DNA of 64,000 nt from Marasmius tenuissimus (lineage: Eukaryota > Basidiomycota > Agaricomycetes > Agaricales > Marasmiaceae): positions 1,116,001 to 1,180,000 of the forward strand of contig JAQOTA010000059.1 of assembly GCA_029532415.1 (NCBI GenBank). The letters run 5' to 3'. Both the position numbers and the translations under genes were made by a program. Position 1 is the stretch's first letter; every line of letters starts with the position of its first letter. Below the pieces are notes generated by a model. The model did not search any database. It had not been told where the DNA came from and worked only from the letters and a program-made list of their open reading frames with translations. Below are positions 1 to 9,825 of this stretch, piece by piece.

Positions 1-73
1 CCTCTAAGCCTATCTCCAGGTGAGCTAGTCTGTCCCATGCTGCCACTGCGTGGGCAGGACCTCTGCCTCAACA
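1..73 (+). repeat. 3' end of the 5' LTR of Copia-A
   Basis: These 73 bases are identical to the last 73 bases of the LTRs at 5645-5902 and (inverted) 8619-8876. They end in CTCAACA just before the primer-binding site. About 185 bases of the LTR lie outside the window. Confidence 0.93.
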
Positions 74-86
74 GGTTATGGGCCCC
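74..86 (+). promoter_or_regulatory. Primer-binding site of Copia-A
   Basis: GGTTATGGGCCCC directly follows the LTR. It is complementary to the anticodon arm of eukaryotic initiator tRNA-Met (GGGCCCAUAACC, with the CAU anticodon inside), not to a tRNA 3' end. The same 13 bases sit at 15451-15463, 53409-53421 and, inverted, 8606-8618. This is the half-tRNA priming arrangement known from Drosophila copia. Confidence 0.85.
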
Positions 87-309
87 GGTGCCCTTTCGAT
101 GTGCCCTGCGATGGCAGCTCTCTAGGATGTGCACCTTTATTGTGTGCTGCCTATGATGATGCGCTATTGTGGTCGTTGCACTCGATAACCATCGTGACTG
201 CTTAATCGCTGTCGTGATGGACAGACCGTTAACACCGGTTCTGGACCTGTGAAGTCGACATCTTCATTGATGTTTTGACGATGGTGGACTGTGTCCTCAA
301 CAACGATCG

Positions 310-3300
310 ATGGCTATTGCCGTTGACCGTGCAGTGATTTATTTTATCATTGCCTATGATGATGAACCTATGCTGATCGTTGTTTTATTACTCCAGATCG
401 CTATGGCTCCTGTTATGTCTACCCTTATCCCCACCGTTGAGGTCTTCAGCGGTGTCAACTGGCGCAAGTGGTCCAAGGGTCTTGGTACCTATGCGATGAT
501 CAACGAGTTCTACGACCATTACACCAACGACGATCCTGAACCTTCTGAACCCGATAAACCTAAAGAACCAGCAGAACCCAAGCCAACTACTCGCACTGTC
601 ACTGTTGCTGCTACATCTACAACTGAAGCGACTACACGCACGGAGACGGTCTCTCCTACCGACGCTCAGATGCAGCAGTATGCTAGGGACTTGGAGCAGC
701 ATGCTAACGCTTTGGAGAGGTATGAGAAGGAGGTTCTCAGGTACGAGAAGGATAATCGATGTTGGAAGAAGTATGAATTCAAGGCCATGGGTGCACTACG
801 TGCCACCACCACCATTGCTGTGCAGAGTATTATCGAGGATGATGATACGGCTTGGGGCGCTTGGGAGAAGATCAAGGCTCGTTATGGTCAACAGACTTCT
901 GTGTCTGTTTGGGCTGACTTCAAGTCGGTCATGGAGTTTCGTTTGTCTGGTGGTAACCCCGTTCCCGAGATTGCTAAACTCGAACTCCTATTTGGCCAGC
1001 TCACTGAAGCTCAGATCGATCTTCCTACCCTTGTTAGAGCCATGCTCCTCCTCTCTATCATTCCACAGTCATGGGCCAACGCTCGTGAATTTGCTACCAA
1101 TGGTAACTCGCCAGCTGAACTTACTTTCGAAGTGGCTTGTGATGCTGTCATTAACCACTACGAATCCCGCAAACCCGCTCCTCTCGCGTCACGCATTTCT
1201 TCTGTCAAGAAGAAGGACAAGGACCCGAAGTTTAACCAACAGTCTAATCCTCCTTCGTCGACGTCTAATAATAACAACCAATCTAAGAACGACAACGACC
1301 AAAAGAAGAAGAATAACCGACGTGGCAGGAAGAAGAAGGGTGATTCTCAGGACAACAAGGGTGACTCCTCTCACAAGGGTCATTCTCATATCGCGTCCCT
1401 CTCTCATTTGTCCATCTCCTCACCCCCATCGTTCCTGATACTCCATCTGTCGTACATCCCGCAGACCGATCCCGGGATCCACTCCACATGCAGCGTTTCT
1501 CTGGTGCTACCTCTGGTGGTACTGTTTTTGAGAATGCTCAGGCTGCTCGCAGTCTTGCCGATCGTCTTGGTGTTCCCAAGTATGCCCACGTCCTTGAACC
1601 TATGGAACAGGGATATGCGGCTGCTTCCTCTTCCTCCCTCAAGCATCGTATTGATGGTCCCTTCTCCACTGCTCCACCTGCAAAGCGTGCTAAGAGCGTC
1701 GAGAAGGTTTACGACCTCTATGATTCTTTCTATGAGGACTCCGACTCTGAGCGTGAGGATCGTATCGCGTTGAACGCTGTAAACGATTCTTTGCGTACGG
1801 AGATTGCGAGTGGAAGTGCCATGGACGTTGACAGCGAGATCGCAGATGCCGCTGGTTTTTCCGACGATGTTGAGTACGATTCAGTCTCCATCAGATCTGA
1901 GGAATCTGACGATGACAGGCAAGTGCCTTATCTGAGTCTTTCTTCTAACACTGATACGAACCTACAGTGCGCCGCTTTACTAGCCGCTTCTAAACGTAGT
2001 AGTTCAGATATCGTGTCCCGTATGAAATTTGCGCAATACATTGGTGATCACTTTGCCACATGTGCCAATTGTAAGGGAAAGAAGGCGACTGGAAACTCGC
2101 AAGAGTGGATCGTCGATTCAGGTGCTTCATCGCACTTTACTTTTGATCTTGAAGATTTTGCTGAGTACGAACCCATGAACAATGGACCGCAGCTAAACAC
2201 TGCACAGAAGGACAACCCTATCCAAATCAAGGGGAAAGGGACTGTGTTCATTTCTCATTCTGTTGAAGGATCTGACGGTAGTATGGAGGAACGCATTACG
2301 CGACTCTATCCTGTCTATTATGTTCCGCTTCTGTCAATTCGACTTCTCTCTCTTGGAGAATTCTTGCAAGGTGGTCTGCAAGTACGCGGATCATCTAGCA
2401 AATTGGCTTTTTATCAAAAGGGTCGACGCCAGTCATTGGTATCTTACCCACTTATGCCTGGTCAAACCATTTATTGGGTTAGCTCGCAGAAAGCCTCTGC
2501 TCGTAGCTTAATGGCCAAGTCAACGATGGATAAAGTTGACTACAAGGTTCTACACAGACGTTTCGGACATTGTTCAGACAAAGCTCTGGATAAAGCTCGG
2601 AAGCATACTAAGAACTTCCCGGAATTCGACCAAAAACCGAAGAAAACCCGGTTATGCCGAGGATGTGCAGAAGGAAAGATGCACTCCAGATCGTTCCCTG
2701 ATTCCACTACCCGTGCCTCGAAACCCTTCGAAAAAATCCACTCCGACCTCAAACAATTCCCCACTGAGTCGTACCATAAATACAAATGGTATATGTCGTT
2801 TGTCGACAACTGTACTTCACATGGCTGGACAATGCTCATGCGACGCAAATCTGACTCTGTCAAGATGCTCCGTGACTTTATTGCTATGGTGAAGGTACAA
2901 TTTGGTGTTGATATTAAAGAATGGATGTCCGATGGAGGGGGAGAGTACAAATCGGATGCCTTCGATGATGTACTGAAGGAGCACGGTATCAAAATTCTGA
3001 CCAGCATTCCATACACGCCGGAACAGAATGGTCGTGCAGAACGGTTCAATCGGACCATTGTCGAGAAAGCTCAAGCTCTTCGCTTTGATGCTTGTCTTCC
3101 ACCTTCTTGGTGGGAATTCTGTGTGTTACACGCTGTTGCACTTCACAATCGGACGCCGTCCCAGCGTTTACGTTGGTTGACCCCGCATGAGAAGTTGCAT
3201 GGCAGTGCACCGGATGTTTCGGATCTTCGAGTCTTCGGATGTGCAGCGTATGCGTTTATTCCGGAAAAGCGTCGAGTTAACAAGTTATCTCCGCGTTCGG

Positions 3301-5603
3301 AACTGATGACCTTCATCGGTTTTCAGGAAGGCATGAAAGGATATGTCTTCATGAAGATGTCTAATAATGCTATCTTCAAAAGCGCTACTGCTCTGTTCGA
3401 TGAAAACTTGTTCCCGAAGTGTTCTGATAAGAAACCACGTGGCTTTACCCCGGTGGGTGAAATCCCTGAAATACCGCCGGTATTGGGTGAAAATCCCAAC
3501 TTCTCTTCGGATAGTGATGATGATTCGTCTGATGACGATCTTTATCCTCCCAAGAACCTTCCAAAGCGATCGGAATCTCCTCATGACGATGATGGAGATG
3601 GTACTGTACCTCAGGGTGAACGTCAACACTCTGATCCTGATCCTCCGTTCCAGCCTCCCAGGCCACCTACACCTGTGGGTGGTAAAGAGCAGACTCCGCC
3701 GCCAAGGCGTTCAGGCAGGAAACGGACGGGTACTAAGCAACCTGATAATGTATTTGGTGAACAACGAGACCCAAATAATCCCTCGCGCATTGTGCGTGAT
3801 ATGGAGAAAAATTCTACATGGAGAGATGCCACGGGTGATAGAGAACCCATGGATCCACCTACTACTCGTAGGAGAGGCAGACCCAGAAAAGTTCCTGGGA
3901 CTAATCGTGCCAGTCTGTCTACCATGTGTAACTCCAAGGGGAGTCAGCCCGATAGCTTAGTGCAACAATTATCCCAGGAAGGGGGAGTAGGTTTCGTGAT
4001 TTATCTGTTAAATCGGGCAGTTCCCGTTCACGATGACCTCACCGATATGTCTAACGTTCGAGAGTGGACTCTCCGTGACATACTGAAGCTGCCTGCTGAG
4101 CAGCAGAGAGAATGGAAGGCTGCTTGCCGCGATGAACTAGAGGCTCTTCGCAAGCGCAAGGTCTTCGAATTGGTTGACCTACCTAAAGGTCGCAAGGCTG
4201 TCAAAAACAGATGGGTGTTTGACGTTAAGTCAGACGGTCGAAAGAAAGCTCGACTTGTTGCCAAGGGTTTCTCTCAGGTCGAAGGTGTTGACTTTGATGA
4301 GATCTTCTCACCAGTTGTGCGGTTTGAAACTGTACGGATGATGCTTGCACTTGCAGCTCTCAAAAACTGGCACATTCAGGCATTGGATGTGAAGAACGCC
4401 TTTCTTTATGGTGAACTTAAAGAAGAGATCTATATGGATCAACCTGAAGGTTTCAAGGTTAAGGGTCAGGAAGGCAAAGTCTATCGCCTTCGCCGTGCAT
4501 TATATGGACTGAAGCAAGCCGCTCTTGAGTGGTGGCGTGCTCTCAGCTCGTCCATGGAAGTAATGGGCTTCAAACGCTTAACTTCTGATGCAGGTCTCTT
4601 CATCTGCAAAGATCGTGAGACTGGTGAAGAATGTATCGCTTTGATCTATGTTGACGATGCATTATTCCTTGGACCCAACAAAGCCTTTGTCGAAAAGAAG
4701 AAAGCCGAGTTTATGGCTCGTTGGGAATGCCGTGATCCTGGAGAAGTTAAAGAGTTCTTGCGCATGCATATTCGTCGCAGAGGCCGTAAAATCCTTCTTG
4801 ACCAGGCCGACTACTTGAAGAAGGTCTTGAAGTGATTTGGCATGCAGAATGCAAAATCAGCAGATACTCCTCTTCCTGCCGGCTATATTCCACAACACAA
4901 CGAAGGTCCTGTTGATCCCGAACGTCGCGCTCGATATCAATCAGTGATTGGATCGCTTCTGTATATCATGCTTGGCACTCGTCCAGATATTGCCTACGCT
5001 GTTACAAAGCTTTCACAATTCTCTGCTAATCCATCGGAGGATCACCTGAAGAAGACGCTTTATATTTGTCGCTATCTTGCAGGAACTCCAGACTATGCAC
5101 TGGTCTATGATGGAGCCTCTGACGGAGGTTTACTAGCATTCACTGATTCTGATTGGGCTGCTGATCCTATCAAGCGTCGGTCGATCATGGGCTATTTCTT
5201 CAAATTGGCAGGTGGCATCTTCTGTTGGCAATCACGCGCCCAGAAGACTGTTGCGCTTTCATCCACTGAAGCTGAATATATGGCGCTATCCGACTGTAGT
5301 CGTCAGGCTGTGTGGATTCGACAGTTACTCTCTGAACTTGGGATTGATATGACTCCTGTTCCCATATGTGGAGATAATCAAGGCTCGATTTTTATCGCCT
5401 CTAACCCAGTTCAAGAACGTTGCACCAAACACATTGATATTTGCTATCATTATATTCGCGAATGTGTTTCAGACCGCAAGGTCAATCTTTTCTTTATTGA
5501 CGGTGCCTACAATCCTGCGGACATGTTTACCAAAAATTTGGGTCATGTCAAGTTCTCCGCTTTTAGAGAACATCTTGGACTTGAATTTTATTCGTCCGAA
5601 TAG
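310..5603 (+). pseudogene. Copia-A gag-pol polyprotein, disabled
   Basis: This is the gag-pol reading frame of Copia-A. The gag part (310 to about 1425) has a helical core and a lysine/asparagine-rich basic tail without a zinc knuckle. The actual initiator may be the ATG at 403 rather than 310, because the stretch between is hydrophobic and unlike gag. A C run of five at 1423-1427 (six in the inverted copy) shifts the frame. The second frame carries protease (DSGAS near 2115), a GAG-pre-integrase zinc region, an integrase core with the D, D and E motifs (about 2752, 2930 and 3040), and reverse transcriptase with YVDD at 4647-4658. A TGA at 4833-4835 then interrupts it. RNase H continues in the same frame to 5603 with TDSDWA and STEAEY motifs. 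Confidence 0.93.
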
Positions 5604-5633
5604 ACGCTTCGTGCTCTACTTCTACCGCACTTA

Positions 5634-5644
5634 GCGAGGGGGAG
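5634..5644 (+). promoter_or_regulatory. Polypurine tract of Copia-A
   Basis: GCGAGGGGGAG lies immediately before the 3' LTR, the expected place for the plus-strand primer. Families B and C have nearly the same tract before their 3' LTRs. Confidence 0.85.
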
Positions 5645-5902
5645 TGTTGAATCCGGACTACCAGATATATGGACCGTTGTATCGGGCCGCATATATGCTT
5701 CAATCGTTTCACTATGATCTATGCTATTCCTAGTCACTCCTGTTATAGAAGATACAGCCACCTCTGTATAGTATATAAGTAGCTCTGTATATACATGCAA
5801 TACCAGTACTTTTACTACTCTCATTGCTGCCTCTAAGCCTATCTCCAGGTGAGCTAGTCTGTCCCATGCTGCCACTGCGTGGGCAGGACCTCTGCCTCAA
5901 CA
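5645..5902 (+). repeat. 3' LTR of Copia-A
   Basis: A 258 bp LTR starting TGTTGAATCC and ending CCTCAACA. It contains a TATA-like GTATATAAG in its middle. It differs from the inverted 5' LTR at 8619-8876 at three positions by eye. It is followed by AGTTA. Confidence 0.95.
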
Positions 5903-6726
5903 AGTTAAATTCCGTGCGCTGTTGGACCCAGACCCAGATCCCGAAATACCCCCGGTTCTATTTCCGGATCTAGATCCATTGCCCAAATTGTCACTAAAAG
6001 TCCAGGTAAACAAGCTTGGACCCAAAGAAAAACAGAAGAGAAAGCCGCTCACCTCCCCCCCTCAATCGACGTGGGAATGCAAATACTTATATTGCCCGGG
6101 TCAAACTGACTCTTGAGCTTTGAGCTTGTCAGAGTGGCCGCCGTAGTATAGTTTTTGCCCTTCATGGCGAATGATGATCAGCGAACGAAAAAAGGAAGAC
6201 AAAGAGAGAACGCACAGTTATACAACCGATCGTCAATCTAATTGGTGTATGCACTACAATTCCAACCGTTCGATATTGGATTTGGGATACTGTTGACGGC
6301 GCCTGTAAAGACGTAGCATCAGTGAGAGAAGAAAGAGTCGGCTGCACACCCCCACCGGCATCATCAATGACCTCGCATAAAATGTATACCCTGGATACCT
6401 CACCTTACTCGTATACAACCCCCCACCCAACTTGTTGACACTATCGATGTACGCCCCGTTCCCCAACCTATCGGTCGTTGCCAGTCGCGGTAGCTTGGCC
6501 AAAAGCAGAGCTAACACCCCGTCCAATTTGCCTTGTTCACCGTGCCACCCACCGATGAGGGTGAAGCCGAGTTTGCCTTGGGTGGTGCCTTTGGAAACGG
6601 TGAGTCCGCCTCCGAATTCAGGTGGGAGATCTGTAGTGGTGTCGGTGACGAAGGTTTGGAAGTCGAGGAGGGCTTGAGATACAGTTTCTACGTCCAGATT
6701 CCAGGTATACGAGAATATGACAGAGT
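5903..6726 (-). pseudogene. AA7-type oxidase copy (a), 3' half, disrupted
   Basis: Read on the minus strand, this is the 3' half of a gene closely related to the intact oxidase at 28787-30881. It keeps most of exon 5 (about 6395-6726, with the GGWHGEQGKLD and DRLGNG motifs), then jumps to exon 7. Exon 6 is gone. The exon 8 region with the YYGD-like motif and a Ser/Gly-rich C-terminal linker (around 5925-5980) survive. Its 5' side is cut at 6726/6727 by the inverted Copia-A fragment, and its 3' side is cut by the Copia-A 3' LTR. The end of the reading frame seems to resume at 8877. It cannot make a functional enzyme. Confidence 0.85.
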
Positions 6727-8382
6727 TAGGTTCGTATCAGTGTTAGAAGAAAGACTCAGATAAGGCACTTGCCTGTCATCGTCAGATTCCTCAGATCTGA
6801 TGGAGACTGAATCGTACTCAACATCGTCGGAAAAACCAGCGGCATCTGCGATCTCGCTGTCAACGTCCATGGCACTTCCACTCGCAATCTCCGTACGCAA
6901 AGAATCGTTTACAGCGTTCAACGCGATACGATCCTCACGCTCAGAGTCGGAGTCCTCATAGAAAGAATCATAGAGGTCGTAAACCTTCTCGACGCTCTTA
7001 GCACGCTTTGCAGGTGGAGCAGTGGAGAAGGGACCATCAATACGATGCTTGAGGGAGGAAGAGGAAGCAGCCGCATATCCCTGTTCCATAGGTTCAAGGA
7101 CGTGGGCATACTTGGGAACACCAAGACGATCGGCAAGACTGCGAGCAGCCTGAGCATTCTCAAAAACAGTACCACCAGAGGTAGCACCAGAGAAACGCTG
7201 CATGTGGAGTGGATCCCGGGATCGGTCTGCGGGATGTACGACAGATGGAGTATCAGGAACGATGGGGGGTGAGGAGATGGACAAATGAGAGAGGGACGCG
7301 ATATGAGAATGACCCTTGTGAGAGGAGTCACCCTTGTTGTCCTGAGAATCACCCTTCTTCTTCCTGCCACGTCGGTTATTCTTCTTCTTTTGGTCGTTGT
7401 CGTTCTTAGATTGGTTGTTATTATTAGACGTCGACGAAGGAGGATTAGACTGTTGGTTAAACTTCGGGTCCTTGTCCTTCTTCTTGACAGAAGAAATGCG
7501 TGACGCGAGAGGAGCGGGTTTGCGGGATTCGTAGTGGTTAATGACAGCATCACAAGCCACTTCGAAAGTAAGTTCAGCTGGCGAGTTACCATTGGTAGCA
7601 AATTCACGAGCGTTGGCCCATGACTGTGGAATGATAGAGAGGAGGAGCATGGCTCTAACAAGGGTAGGAAGATCGATCTGAGCTTCAGTGAGCTGGCCAA
7701 ATAGGAGTTCGAGTTTAGCAATCTCGGGAACGGGGTTACCACCAGACAAACGAAACTCCATGACCGACTTGAAGTCAGCCCAAACAGACACAGAAGTCTG
7801 TTGACCATAACGAGCCTTGATCTTCTCCCAAGCGCCCCAAGCCGTATCATCATCCTCGATAATACTCTGCACAGCAATGGTGGTGGTGGCACGTAGTGCA
7901 CCCATGGCCTTGAATTCATACTTCTTCCAACATCGATTATCCTTCTCGTACCTGAGAACCTCCTTCTCATACCTCTCCAAAGCGTTAGCATGCTGCTCCA
8001 AGTCCCTAGCATACTGCTGCATCTGAGCGTCGGTAGGAGAGACCGTCTCCGTGCGTGTAGTCGCTTCAGTTGTAGATGTAGCAGCAACAGTGACAGTGCG
8101 AGTAGTTGGCTTGGGTTCTGCTGGTTCTTTAGGTTTATCGGGTTCAGAAGGTTCAGGATCGTCGTTGGTGTAATGGTCGTAGAACTCGTTGATCATCGCA
8201 TAGGTACCAAGACCCTTGGACCACTTGCGCCAGTTGACACCGCTGAAGACCTCAACGGTGGGGATAAGGGTAGACATAACAGGAGCCATAGCGATCTGGA
8301 GTAATAAAACAACGATCAGCATAGGTTCATCATCATAGGCAATGATAAAATAAATCACTGCACGGTCAACGGCAATAGCCAT
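6727..8382 (-). pseudogene. Copia-A gag, unshifted but truncated copy
   Basis: The gag frame is open from the ATG at 8382 down to the junction, because the homopolymer at 7264-7269 has six G/C bases instead of the five seen in the other copy. It lacks protease, integrase and reverse transcriptase. After the junction it reads about 12 residues into oxidase sequence and stops at 6688. At best it could supply a gag-like protein in trans; this is inference. Confidence 0.85.
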
Positions 8383-8605
8383 CGATCGTTGTTGAGGACA
8401 CAGTCCACCATCGTCAAAACATCAATGAAGATGTCGACTTCACAGGTCCAGAACCGGTGTTAACGGTCTGTCCATCACGACAGCGATTAAGCAGTCACGA
8501 TGGTTATCGAGTGCAACGACCACAATAGCGCATCATCATAGGCAGCACACAATAAAGGTGCACATCCTAGAGAGCTGCCATCGCAGGGCACATCGAAAGG
8601 GCACC

Positions 8606-8618
8606 GGGGCCCATAACC
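8606..8618 (-). promoter_or_regulatory. Primer-binding site of the inverted Copia-A fragment
   Basis: Reverse complement of the same GGTTATGGGCCCC motif, directly inside the inverted LTR. Confidence 0.85.
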
Positions 8619-8876
8619 TGTTGAGGCAGAGGTCCTGCCCACGCAGTGGCAGCATGGGACAGACTAGCTCACCTGGAGATAGGCTTAGAGGCAGCAACGA
8701 GAGTAGTAAAAGTACTGGTATTGCATGTATATACAGAGCTACTTATATACTATACAGAGGTGGCTGTATCTTCTATAACAGGAGTGACTAGGAATAGCAT
8801 AGATCATAGTGAAACGATTGAAGCATATATGCGGCCCGATACAATGGTCCATATATCTGGTAGTCTGGATTCAACA
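8619..8876 (-). repeat. 5' LTR of the inverted Copia-A fragment
   Basis: A complete 258 bp LTR in reverse orientation. It is identical to the 73 bases of 5' LTR visible at the left edge and has three differences from the 3' LTR at 5645-5902. Confidence 0.95.
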
Positions 8877-8950
8877 TAACTTATAACCGTATTGCTTCCG
8901 AGCTTGACCGTTAGGTTATTGGGGGTATAATTACAATGTCAACTTATCCA
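8877..8950 (+). pseudogene. Displaced C-terminal tail of oxidase copy (a)
   Basis: The bases following the inverted LTR (TAACTTATAACCGTATTGCT) align with the C-terminal tail of the intact oxidase (AACTTGAGGCTGTATTGCT, minus strand near 28835) and with the relic at 26310-26490. This is the expected continuation of the gene broken at 5903. The match is short, so confidence is moderate. Confidence 0.5.
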
Positions 8951-9554
8951 CCACAGGAATGATTCGCTCATCCTGCATGGACTTGGAGTTGTTGGCTTCA
9001 GTTCTAGAGTTGACAAGGAAGCTTTCCGATTTGCAATTTAAGTTGCGTCGGTATCCCATATACTGGTATCTTGCTCTCGGGCTTGTCCTATCGAAGCCTC
9101 CTTTCAATTTGTTCTAGTAGCCCTCGACACCCACTCCCACATATAGGCGCGTTTAACTCTTTCCCTTTTACCACAATGGTCTCTCTTTTTGTCTGTGAGG
9201 AAAAACGCCGAAAGTGATTTGGGGTCACTGCGTTAGGCTTTGGGGCAGGTCTCGATTCTATCCCGCACTGTATGAGTCCTTGTCAACGTTACTGCTTTGT
9301 GATGGGTTGCAACTTGCAGTGCAGTGTTCAACCTTCTCAATCTTCAGTCATATGCGTACGGATCCAGATATGTACTGCTCCATCTGTGAGCACTGAGAAC
9401 CACACCAGAAGATGGTTTTCTATGGGTCTGAGGCAGCAGCTTAAGGAGAACCCAATCTGGATTTTGGAGAACGCCACGTAGGTCATCCTATATTGAATGT
9501 CTAATCTCTCCTGAGTCGCCGCTATTTCTGCAACTGAATGGGGATGCAGAGATT
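8951..9554. other. No gene recognised; contains one copy of a dispersed repeat
   Basis: No convincing coding sequence. Bases around 9400-9475 (ATGGG, then TTAAGGAGAAC, then TCTGGATTTTGGAG) match, inverted, a segment at 27463-27530, so both are relics of one duplicated sequence. Confidence 0.4.
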
Positions 9555-9660
9555 ATAGGTGTTAATAGCCTTTATCGAATGCGCCACCCATTTAGTTGAG
9601 AAAATAATGGTGTTTACAGCCATCAATGAATGCGCCACTCATTCAGTAGAATGATTATGC
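9555..9660. repeat. Imperfect tandem duplication of about 50 bp
   Basis: Two neighbouring copies share the core GAATGCGCCAC followed by CATTTAG or CATTCAG, each ending in an AT-rich block. They are diverged, roughly three quarters identical by eye. Confidence 0.6.
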
Positions 9661-9722
9661 GGGAGATATGATGAAAGGTCGCAGTCAATGCTGTCGGGAG
9701 TAACTTACGGGACTCATTTGCG

Positions 9723-9730
9723 TATATAAC
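9723..9730 (+). promoter_or_regulatory. TATA-like box upstream of P1
   Basis: GTATATAAC lies about 100 bases before the ATG at 9826. The P2 copy has the same element (minus strand, near 38868), so it is conserved between the duplicates. Confidence 0.45.
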
Positions 9731-9825
9731 ACCATCACTCGAAACTTGTCCAACATCCAAAGCTTTTCCATTCACAAGACTTCGCAGCAGGCAGTCGCTC
9801 TCGTACAAACTTCGCAGTCCAGACC

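Larger units (their letters stand above)
1..5902 (+). mobile_element. Ty1/Copia retrotransposon, family A (5' LTR truncated by window edge)
   Basis: This is an LTR retrotransposon of the Ty1/Copia superfamily with the order gag, protease, integrase, reverse transcriptase, RNase H. Only the last 73 bases of the 5' LTR are inside the window; the 3' LTR is complete (258 bp). A primer-binding site follows the 5' LTR and a polypurine tract precedes the 3' LTR. The base run after the 3' LTR is AGTTA, the likely target-site duplication; the other copy would lie left of the window. The element landed in the 3' end of an AA7 oxidase copy. Its coding region carries a frameshift and a nonsense codon, so this copy should not be autonomous. 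Confidence 0.95.
6727..8876 (-). mobile_element. Inverted 5' fragment of Copia-A (LTR, leader, gag)
   Basis: This stretch is the reverse complement of the Copia-A 5' end: positions 1-1964 of the window correspond to 8691-6727, allowing for one inserted base. It stops inside the region before protease and joins directly to an oxidase exon. The two copies look essentially identical over nearly 2 kb except for the C5/C6 run. The outer flank is TAACT, the reverse complement of the AGTTA that follows the other copy. Confidence 0.93.

Noticed and set aside
605..1438. Long open frame overlapping gag in another frame
   Set aside because: It is an out-of-frame shadow of gag with Leu/Arg/Thr-biased composition; the same shadow appears in the inverted copy.
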